From Oligoflexia bacterium (GTDB lineage Bacteria; Bdellovibrionota; Bacteriovoracia; Bacteriovoracales; Bacteriovoracaceae), in the NCBI GenBank assembly GCA_015232355.1, contig JADFZW010000044.1, positions 1 through 32,115 of the forward strand: a stretch of 32,115 bases of DNA, read 5' to 3'. Below the pieces are notes generated by a model. That model worked only from the letters and a program-made list of their open reading frames with translations, did no database searches and was not told the origin of the DNA. Below are positions 26,463 to 32,115 of the stretch, piece after piece. Position numbers and translations under genes: made by a program. Each line of letters opens with the position of its first letter. Positions within the stretch are counted from its first letter, which is position 1.

Positions 26463-26940
26463 ATAAAAATTTCTCTTTTCTTTCCTTTTGAAGACGACGA
26501 AGGAGTGGAAAAAAATCAGCTTCATCAAATAAAAATCTCTTCATCAAGAATGCATATTCCACAGTACTATTATTGTTTAAGAGCAAAATTCCACTACATA
26601 AAATCTCTTTAAGTAAAATTCCTCTTGCAACTTTAAGATCTACAAGATCAATCTCTTTTTTTAAAACGATAGATAGATCTGTAGCAATTTTTAACTTTTC
26701 ATCAAATGATAGTGGTTCTGTTTTTAGAATCGCCAAATCAATATCACTATTTTCAGTAATCTTACCAGAGACATATGAACCATACAAAATTACCAACTTA
26801 ACGTTTTCTATACTTTTGCATCCATCAAAATAAGTAGTAATGATTTTTTTTATATTCTTTATATTCTTTATATTCTTTATATTCTTTATATTCTTTATAT
26901 TCTTAGTATGCTTTGATTTCATTGAATTTTTTGATCTCAT
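26455..26940 (-). CDS. mntA: MntA-type nucleotidyltransferase antitoxin
   Basis: The antitoxin half, a minimal nucleotidyltransferase of 161 residues. The catalytic GS-x10-D-x-D motif is intact as GSYVSGKITENSDID, with a later EIDLVDL supplying the third acidic residue. In studied homologues it AMPylates HepT. The N-terminus carries six KNI repeats coded by a 9-bp tandem array, which is not part of the family fold. There is no clear ribosome binding site at the ATG at 26940. The gene overlaps hepT by 8 bases, so the two are translationally coupled. Confidence 0.9.
   Translation of the reverse strand: MRSKNSMKSKHTKNIKNIKNIKNIKNIKNIKKIITTYFDGCKSIENVKLVILYGSYVSGKITENSDIDLAILKTEPLSFDEKLKIATDLSIVLKKEIDLVDLKVARGILLKEILCSGILLLNNNSTVEYAFLMKRFLFDEADFFPLLRRLQKERKEKFLYE
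26851..26904 (-). repeat. 9-bp repeat x6 (TATATTCTT) coding KNI
   Basis: Six perfect tandem copies encode Lys-Asn-Ile repeats at the N-terminus of MntA. Perfect identity over 54 bases points to recent expansion or active slippage. Confidence 0.95.
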
Positions 26941-27003
26941 AATTTTTATAGTTTACATTCTACTAGAGTAATAGACTATTATTTTTTTAGTAAAAAATAC
27001 AAA

Positions 27004-27744
27004 CTATCTAAAAACATAGTTATAATTAATCCCACTTGGAATTATCGCTTTGATTAATAACGGATGGCGCTCAACTGAAGATTTTAATATCTGGGCCACT
27101 TCTATATCTCGCTTACTTAATGATGAAAAAATATATTTAAATTTATAATCATCCATTGCAATTAACTCTAATGTCGGATGAATATGATTTATTTCAACCA
27201 TTTTTATAGAATTCATAGACAATCCATGAGATCTAGCTGTTGCAATTGTTTTTTGTATAAGTTTAAAAATTTCTTTCAAAGAAGATACTGCACTTAAATC
27301 TCCATAGATAATTTTTGAACAAACATTTTGTGCTTCAATTTCTGTTACTAATCTTATTTGCATCGATTCAATTGGATTTTGTTCAATATTAGTTTCCTTT
27401 AAAAATTCATTTTCATATTCTCTGTTATATCTGATTTTAATGGCCCCACTATCTTCCGTTAAAACCCTATCCTTCAAAGTAGTAATATCATTGTAGAGTA
27501 GTTGGTTTAAATTAATTAACGTAGAATTTTTTGAAATTGATTTATAATCAAGATGACCTCTTTTAATATTTTGAGACCAAAATCTCACCCACAATTTAAA
27601 TGATGGTGGTGGGCCCAAAATCCACTTAAAATCATCCACTCGAGGTATTTGATTAAATAAATGGTACTTAAGTTTAAAATTAAAAGTATTAGTCAGATTT
27701 TTTATCCAGAAATTCATCATCCTTTTAATTCGGAAGATTCTCAC
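27004..27744 (-). CDS. Unrecognised protein
   Basis: A 246-residue protein I cannot assign. It has no signal peptide or membrane segment. The N-terminal third is rich in aromatic and basic residues (LGPPPSFKLWVRFWSQNIKRG). The rest is mixed helix and strand, with KMVEINHIHPTLELIAMDDYKF and SLSKRDIEVAQILKSS as the most structured-looking parts; the latter could be a helical binding segment. The open frame starts with GTG at 27744. ATGs at 27720 and 27717 are alternatives, and none has a clear ribosome binding site. It lies 63 bases upstream of mntA on the same strand and may share its transcript. The 240 bases upstream hold no gene. Confidence 0.6.
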   Translation of the reverse strand: MRIFRIKRMMNFWIKNLTNTFNFKLKYHLFNQIPRVDDFKWILGPPPSFKLWVRFWSQNIKRGHLDYKSISKNSTLINLNQLLYNDITTLKDRVLTEDSGAIKIRYNREYENEFLKETNIEQNPIESMQIRLVTEIEAQNVCSKIIYGDLSAVSSLKEIFKLIQKTIATARSHGLSMNSIKMVEINHIHPTLELIAMDDYKFKYIFSSLSKRDIEVAQILKSSVERHPLLIKAIIPSGINYNYVFR

Positions 27745-27984
27745 ATCATTCTTAGTTTTTCTTAATTTCTAATATGCAAGTATTTTAATGAGCAGATATT
27801 GCCAAATTAAAGATTGGTTTGATAGATAATTTTTGTCTGTTATTTATTCTAAATAAGTCTGTGCAGATGTTTGTAATGGCCATAAAATTATTTTTAGCGA
27901 CAAAATGACATTTGCTATTCTATCGCTATTTAGTCGCCATCTATAGTCTTCCCCAAAATGATATTTTGTATATTTTGTGAAAGA

Positions 27985-28791
27985 CTATATCAACTCTACC
28001 CAATCAATATTTATAAGCGCCAAGGTATCGGGTTCAGTGCCTTCTATAGTACTACTGACCTCTTCTATTAGCTTAAGAATTTTCTTTCTCACCTCCACAA
28101 TATCTTTTTTCGCTATAGTGAGTGGTGCTGAAAACATCAATTCATCCTCTCGTAATTTATGATGACGATCAAACGCCTTTATTCGCCAATTCTGGTGCAT
28201 TTCCCAAATGAAAGGAGATGAGGGGTCTAGGTGAACTCTAAAATCGCTACTAATTAATTTATTACCCTCAATGCTAATTAAACCAAGAGTTACAAGAAAT
28301 TGAGTAGCATGGTTGAATACAGAGGGAGGAAGATCTACTATTTGTGCAATTTTATCAATGTCTTGAAATTTTTCCATGGTGGCCAACAATTTAATCGCAC
28401 TATAAAACCAACTCGAATAATAGGTAGCATTTTGTTCTTCGTTTAGAGCAGTCTTACCTTTCACATAATTTACAATTTTATTTTTTTCTCTCTGAATGCT
28501 AGCAATATCTTTACTAAATTTTTCTTTTAATTTAGGTGTAGCGGCCTTTGAATATTGTACCAATCGTAAAAAATAATCACTCTCCTCTTCGTTTAATCGT
28601 AAATAATCACAGAGAGAGTAGGATTGCTCCAATGAGAAGTGAGCATCTCCCTTAAACACGTGACTGACCATGGTCGAATGGACATTCAAAAATTGAGCTA
28701 TTTTATTATAGATGCCTCTGCCATTGTTGGGTTTAGCGTTTATCCAGCTGTTAACAAAATCTTTGTAATTTTCAAAATCATATATTTTCAT
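27985..28791 (-). CDS. TIGR02147 family regulator (DUF4423)
   Basis: A 268-residue DNA-binding-type protein of a family found mainly in Bdellovibrio-like bacteria and Fibrobacteres. I chose the ATG at 28791 because it begins MKIYDFENYKDFVNSW, typical of the family. A TTG 33 bases upstream also opens the frame. Residues about 20-65 form a helix-turn-helix (IYNKIAQFLNVHSTMVSHVFKG). The family core continues with YSLCDYLRLNEEESDYFLRLV. The C-terminal DUF4423 half has a second winged-helix-like part (IAQIVDLPPSVFNHATQFLVTLGLI). It is divergent from the secreted metalloprotease gene and is a natural candidate regulator for it. An inverted repeat lies 46 bases before its start. Confidence 0.85.
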   Translation of the reverse strand: MKIYDFENYKDFVNSWINAKPNNGRGIYNKIAQFLNVHSTMVSHVFKGDAHFSLEQSYSLCDYLRLNEEESDYFLRLVQYSKAATPKLKEKFSKDIASIQREKNKIVNYVKGKTALNEEQNATYYSSWFYSAIKLLATMEKFQDIDKIAQIVDLPPSVFNHATQFLVTLGLISIEGNKLISSDFRVHLDPSSPFIWEMHQNWRIKAFDRHHKLREDELMFSAPLTIAKKDIVEVRKKILKLIEEVSSTIEGTEPDTLALINIDWVELI

Positions 28792-28836
28792 TGCGAGAAT
28801 TGTACCTGATACCAGATTAGACAAACATAGAGTATT

Positions 28837-28858
28837 TGTTCATGTTTACAACTGAACA
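28837..28858. promoter_or_regulatory. Inverted repeat TGTTCA-N10-TGAACA
   Basis: Perfect 6-bp arms at 28837-28842 and 28853-28858 lie in the divergent region between the TIGR02147 regulator and the protease. The size suits a dimeric regulator. A related GTTTATGTTTACA overlaps the protease start at 28984-28997 (GTTCATGTTTACA at 28838-28850). Confidence 0.4.
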
Positions 28859-28929
28859 TTTACTAAATAAATCTATTTTTCAAATTTTACAACCGTTAAT
28901 ATAAAAAGATAAGAGTGGAAACTAGTTTT

Positions 28930-28958
28930 TTGACAGCTCTCATGAAAGATATTACTTT
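28930..28958 (+). promoter_or_regulatory. Promoter of the metalloprotease gene
   Basis: A perfect TTGACA -35 box lies at 28930-28935 and a weaker TACTTT -10 box at 28953-28958, 17 bases apart and about 30 bases before the protease start codon. Confidence 0.5.
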
Positions 28959-28987
28959 AACTTTTTTGTCAACAAGGAGAAATGTTT

Positions 28988-30358
28988 ATGTTTACATCCA
29001 GATTTATTTCCAGATCCATGTTTAGTATGTTTAGATCAATCAATATCATCTGTCTATTCATCGCCTTTTCGCTATCGCTTTCGCTCGCCTTTCTTAATCC
29101 ATCAACAACCTCTTTTGCCGCAACGATAAAAGCTGGTGGCTCAATAGACAGTGGTGGAGTAGATCTCGAGGCCATTGACAGCGGAGCGGCCTGGTTTTTA
29201 GGTGACCGAACAGTTCGTTACTGCATAGAAGTGTCTTCAGATTTTGGGGCCAATGTTCAAGAGATAGATCAGGTATTACAAAGTGTTTTCACAATGTGGA
29301 GTAATTATCTAACAACAAGAACAGCATATCAAAAACTGCGTGGTGAACACGGTTATCCCTTTCTTATGGATATCGCAAAAAAATATCAGTTAGTCACAAA
29401 TTGTGCCAATAAAAACGCCTCTGATATAGTCTTCTACTTCGGAGTTGTAAATAATGAGATAGAAAAAGCAAGGAATAATTTTGATAATCCTGTCGCTTTC
29501 ATTAAAAGAACCAATTACGATATGGATAATGGATGGGCGAAAGGATTTGTTTGGGTATCAAAAAAATACTCATCTAAATGGATATCGTTTCATTTATTAG
29601 ATGTAATTTTACTTCATGAAATGGGACATGTGCTAGGAAATGGCCATCTTTCAGAAACCATTATGGACCAAAATATTGCAAAAATGATGGACTATATAGT
29701 TAATTCTCCTTATGGAACTCCTCACACTATAAGTACCTATTTCGAAATTGATTGGTTTGAAAGACTACTTACAATAGATCTTAGTAGTGTGTCCCTCAAA
29801 GGAAGTCTCCATCCAGATACAAAAAAAGCAAAGAAAATTTTTAAAGAGCTTACCGGACGAGAGGCAGTTGGTAATATAAGAGCAAATTTTATGAATGCTC
29901 AAGTGACTTCATCAACAGGAATGACAACAACTGAGTCTTGTCTTGTTTATCAAGATGACCAATCTTCTTTCTATTTTCATATTTCTAGGGATGTTTTTGA
30001 AACTGAAGATTATTTAAAATTATTTAAAATTACCTCGTATTCTCCATTCAAAATTGCATATAATACTATCTCTAGTGATGATGGTCGTAAAGTACCACAA
30101 TCTTTTTCGGCATTCACAACTATCGACGTTAATGATTATGCAGCAGCAGGTGTTTATTCCGCAGATTTGATAATAAATAATGGAAAGAAAATACCTATTT
30201 TAGTTGGATGGAATATGGGCGTAACCATACCTAGCACTAGTGGTCATGTATCTGATCCAGACGCTAGTATAAATCCTTACTATGTTTTCAGAGTTACCCC
30301 TGAAGGAAAATTCGAGAGAATATTTGGAAATTCTTCAGACAAAATGGGCAACCAATAA
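28988..30358 (+). CDS. Secreted zinc metalloprotease (matrixin/metzincin-like)
   Basis: A 456-residue exported protein. The ATG at 28988 is preferred to the one at 28982 because AAGGAG (28974-28979) stands 8 bases before it. The signal peptide is residues 1 to about 44, with a Phe/Ser-rich head and a hydrophobic core ending near SFA-A. The zinc-binding motif HEMGHVLGNGH (H210, E211, H214, H220) fits the metzincin HExxHxxGxxH rule. The SETIMD that follows (M226) matches the matrixin Met-turn style. The N-terminal catalytic part has the matrixin-like VRYCIEVSSDF start. The C-terminal 200 residues are beta-rich and unassigned. It probably degrades extracellular or prey/host proteins. Confidence 0.82.
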   Translation: MFTSRFISRSMFSMFRSINIICLFIAFSLSLSLAFLNPSTTSFAATIKAGGSIDSGGVDLEAIDSGAAWFLGDRTVRYCIEVSSDFGANVQEIDQVLQSVFTMWSNYLTTRTAYQKLRGEHGYPFLMDIAKKYQLVTNCANKNASDIVFYFGVVNNEIEKARNNFDNPVAFIKRTNYDMDNGWAKGFVWVSKKYSSKWISFHLLDVILLHEMGHVLGNGHLSETIMDQNIAKMMDYIVNSPYGTPHTISTYFEIDWFERLLTIDLSSVSLKGSLHPDTKKAKKIFKELTGREAVGNIRANFMNAQVTSSTGMTTTESCLVYQDDQSSFYFHISRDVFETEDYLKLFKITSYSPFKIAYNTISSDDGRKVPQSFSAFTTIDVNDYAAAGVYSADLIINNGKKIPILVGWNMGVTIPSTSGHVSDPDASINPYYVFRVTPEGKFERIFGNSSDKMGNQ

Positions 30359-30417
30359 TCAGAAATCAATGATCAATAAATCACAATAATTAAAACTCAA
30401 AAAACTTTTATTAATTA

Positions 30418-31605
30418 TTAAGATGTTTTAAATATTTCATTAATTCCAACATTCCAAGGAAGACAGCGAACTCCATCGATGTTTTGTTTGCTTGTATCTT
30501 GTGAAAGATAGAATGCTTGGAAATTATCACTCTCTTTTGAAATCTCTCGTGCATATTTGGCCAAAGATCTAACCTCTATTTCATTTATGTTTTTTGATGA
30601 TTTGATTTCAATGAGAATAGGAATGCGCCTGGGTTTACTTAAAATTAAATCGATCTCTCCTCCATCATGTGTTTGAAAATATGATAATCGAAATTCTTTC
30701 TCCAAATAACAATTGATACGAAAAATTTCTAAAATAACAAAATGTTCGAATGCCTCGCCATAAAAAGAAGTTCGTGGATTGCATGGAATATCTAATGTTC
30801 GCTCTAAAGATCGTTTAACTCCAATATCAAAAAAGTAAAATTTTGGTTTCAAACGTTGAGATTTTCTAATCGATTGATGATAAGCATTTAAATAAAAACC
30901 AACCAAAGTATCCTCTAAAATTTGAAAATAGGATTTGACTGTTTTTATATCAACTCCCACGTCTCTGGCAATGCTAGCATAATTAACAATTTTACCATTT
31001 GATTGCGCTGCTATTTCTAAAAAATCACGAAATGGTTCTAGTTTTCTAGTCACCTGTTCGGCAATAATCTCTTCTTTTAAGTAGGTTCGAGTATAACTTT
31101 GTAAAAATTTATCTTTATCTTTGTCTGTTGTTAATTGAAATATTTTAGGAAGTGCTCCCCATCTTAAAACTTCATTTAAATCAAAGTTTGTAGCTAATTC
31201 ACTGCTGGTTAGAGGAAATAGAGAGTAAAGAAATGCACGTCCGGCCAAAAGATTGGCAGCACCTCTTTTTATTTTACGAGCGCTTGAACCAGTTAATATA
31301 AAAATTAATTTATCATTTTCAATCATCTTATGAACAAGATTAAGAAGTCGAGGAACTCGTTGGATTTCATCAATAATAATTATTTTAGGTCTAGGATTGA
31401 TAAATTTAATCTCGTTTTCAAGAGATTGTGGTTTGCGAATATAACGTTCAAAGATATCATCATCTAATAAATCAATATAGAGTACCTGTTTGGCCTTTTT
31501 TTTATCAAGATAAAGAAGCTGCAAAAGTGTAGATTTACCAGTTCCTCTAGGGCCAAATAAAAATAGACTATGTTTATCTGGTAATTCAATTATTCGTTTA
31601 AACAT
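30418..31605 (-). CDS. AAA_14 ATPase with DUF4143 (PD-(D/E)XK-like) domain
   Basis: A 395-residue ATPase of the AAA_14/DUF4143 group, of unknown role. The ATG at 31605 gives the family-typical start MFKRIIELPDKHSLFLFGPRG. A GTG nine bases upstream also opens the frame but is only 3 bases from GAGAG. Walker A is GPRGTGKS (18-25), Walker B IIIIDE (D79, E80), followed by FILTGSSARK as sensor. The middle has a winged-helix-like region (YASIARDVGVDIKTVKSYFQIL). The C-terminal domain has EIDLIL (D319) and E333-I-K335, a PD-(D/E)XK core. It has the same plan as the protein at 8757-10214, but belongs to a different family and keeps the Walker B Asp. Confidence 0.9.
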   Translation of the reverse strand: MFKRIIELPDKHSLFLFGPRGTGKSTLLQLLYLDKKKAKQVLYIDLLDDDIFERYIRKPQSLENEIKFINPRPKIIIIDEIQRVPRLLNLVHKMIENDKLIFILTGSSARKIKRGAANLLAGRAFLYSLFPLTSSELATNFDLNEVLRWGALPKIFQLTTDKDKDKFLQSYTRTYLKEEIIAEQVTRKLEPFRDFLEIAAQSNGKIVNYASIARDVGVDIKTVKSYFQILEDTLVGFYLNAYHQSIRKSQRLKPKFYFFDIGVKRSLERTLDIPCNPRTSFYGEAFEHFVILEIFRINCYLEKEFRLSYFQTHDGGEIDLILSKPRRIPILIEIKSSKNINEIEVRSLAKYAREISKESDNFQAFYLSQDTSKQNIDGVRCLPWNVGINEIFKTS

Positions 31606-31641
31606 AATATTCACATTCTCTCTAATTTCATTATTGGATAA

Positions 31642-31672
31642 TACTCCATATTTTAACCGAATTTATGGAGTA
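31642..31672. promoter_or_regulatory. Inverted repeat TACTCCATA/TATGGAGTA upstream of the DUF4143 gene
   Basis: Perfect 9-bp arms at 31642-31650 and 31664-31672 with a 13-base centre lie about 40 bases before the start codon. A minus-strand TATAAT at 31691-31686 lies just upstream, so the repeat would fall in the leader or the initially transcribed region. It is the counterpart of the repeat before the other ATPase gene. Confidence 0.55.
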
Positions 31673-31986
31673 CTGTCTACTATTAATTATAACGTCTACA
31701 ATTGATGGTGTGGCTTGAGTATGTAGTTGTTCTAATTTATCCACAATGAAAGACCCTTGTGCACGGGCCGACGTTCTTTTTCAATACTTTGATTATTATA
31801 GTTCCTAAAAGGAACTATAAGTGGCGGCCCTCTTCCTCCCTTCCGCCCTCCGAGAGATACAATCCTAAGACAATTGAGTATAATTATGAAAATTATTCTT
31901 CTCTTAGTTAGTTTTTTTTCCTTCTAGATGGAGGGGTTGTTAGCAAATTCGTTGATGATTCACAAATAATGTAAAATTATTTAGCA
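31673..31986. other. Non-coding region near the right edge
   Basis: No gene is apparent here. It contains a hairpin (listed), a pyrimidine-rich GC-richer patch around 31823-31852 and A/T-rich DNA. The locally higher GC, unlike the surroundings, could mark imported or decayed DNA. Confidence 0.4.
31796..31820. repeat. Hairpin with 11-bp stem and AAA loop
   Basis: The arms TTATAGTTCCT (31796-31806) and AGGAACTATAA (31810-31820) are exact reverse complements with a three-base loop. There is no T-run, so a terminator role is weak. Confidence 0.55.
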
Positions 31987-32016
31987 CAAAGCTTCTAGGG
32001 CGCTCTAGAAGCTTTG
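31987..32016. terminator. Hairpin with 12-bp stem downstream of the right-edge gene
   Basis: CAAAGCTTCTAG (31987-31998) and CTAGAAGCTTTG (32005-32016) pair exactly around GGCGCT. It lies 11 bases beyond the stop codon of the minus-strand partial gene, which suggests a terminator for it. There is no clear T-tract. Confidence 0.5.
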
Positions 32017-32027
32017 CCTAAAATAAA

Positions 32028-32115
32028 TTAATGTTGGTGGTTTAGGAATGGATCCATCTTTTCTAAACCAAAGAAAACAATTGCACCACGACTATTATGG
32101 TTTCGACATTTCAAA
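32028..32115 (-). CDS. C-terminal end of an unidentified gene running off the right edge
   Basis: On the minus strand, an open frame entering from the right edge reads 28 codons, ending FFGLEKMDPFLNHQH and a TAA at 32028. The residue mix looks protein-like and a hairpin follows the stop, but the fragment is too short to identify. It could still be a chance frame. Confidence 0.35.
   Translation of the reverse strand, partial: LKCRNHNSRGAIVFFGLEKMDPFLNHQH

Noticed and set aside
26463..26528. 22-residue N-terminal extension of HepT
   Set aside because: It lies wholly inside mntA, and the ATG at 26462 gives the usual family length and a coupled overlap.

Overview
The window is AT-rich bacterial DNA (roughly 30% GC by eye). 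Several genes fit the Bdellovibrio/Bacteriovorax-like branch (Bdellovibrionota): a TIGR02147/DUF4423 regulator, a DUF4388 protein, a STAS + CheX-like protein and a matrixin-like exported protease. This assignment is an inference from gene families; no rRNA is present to settle it. Housekeeping genes (tRNA-Gln, prs, pth, hppA) sit in the middle, flanked by accessory genes.

Layout. 146-8386 (minus) is a two-gene unit. The upstream gene encodes a 1462-residue exported protein ending in a ubiquitin-specific protease (USP) domain with an intact Cys/His/Asp triad. The downstream gene, 36 bases further on, encodes a 1271-residue exported protein ending in a RING1-IBR-RING2 (RBR) ubiquitin ligase module that keeps the catalytic cysteine. 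A ubiquitin ligase and a deubiquitinase paired in one bacterial operon, each behind a long helical-repeat region, is the most striking content of the window. No E1, E2 or ubiquitin-like gene is nearby, so the natural reading is a pair of effectors acting on a eukaryotic ubiquitin system.

8387-10214 is an operator-like inverted-repeat promoter followed by an AAA ATPase fused to a DUF234 nuclease-like domain. 10231-11903 (minus) holds a family-2 glycosyltransferase and a DUF4388 protein. 12028-14894 (plus) holds a HAMP membrane protein and a Slt-type lytic transglycosylase. 14904-16379 (minus) is an outer-membrane beta-barrel protein. 16621-18305 (plus) is tRNA-Gln, prs (TTG start) and pth, closed by a perfect 20-bp hairpin. 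18380-22310 (minus) holds a K+-independent H+-pumping pyrophosphatase and an MFS exporter. Upstream of the exporter lies a decayed fragment of a second exporter copy. 22751-25984 (plus) is a 761-residue ankyrin-repeat protein plus a STAS/CheX-like protein. 26010-27744 (minus) is a HepT/MntA toxin-antitoxin pair with an unrecognised gene upstream. 27985-30358 is a divergent TIGR02147 regulator and secreted metalloprotease. 30418-31605 (minus) is a second ATPase/nuclease-like protein (AAA_14/DUF4143), again preceded by an inverted repeat. The right edge holds hairpins and the end of an unidentified minus-strand gene.

A theme across the window is short tandem repeats of 6 to 12 bp. Some are in frame inside genes (KNI x6 in MntA, NQ tail of the exporter, SSA and KEKS in the USP protein, EQG and ELP in the DUF4388 protein, KLKLKL in the RBR signal peptide). 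Others are 8-10 bp units just upstream of ribosome binding sites (porin, hppA, ankyrin gene). They are plausible sites of slippage variation.
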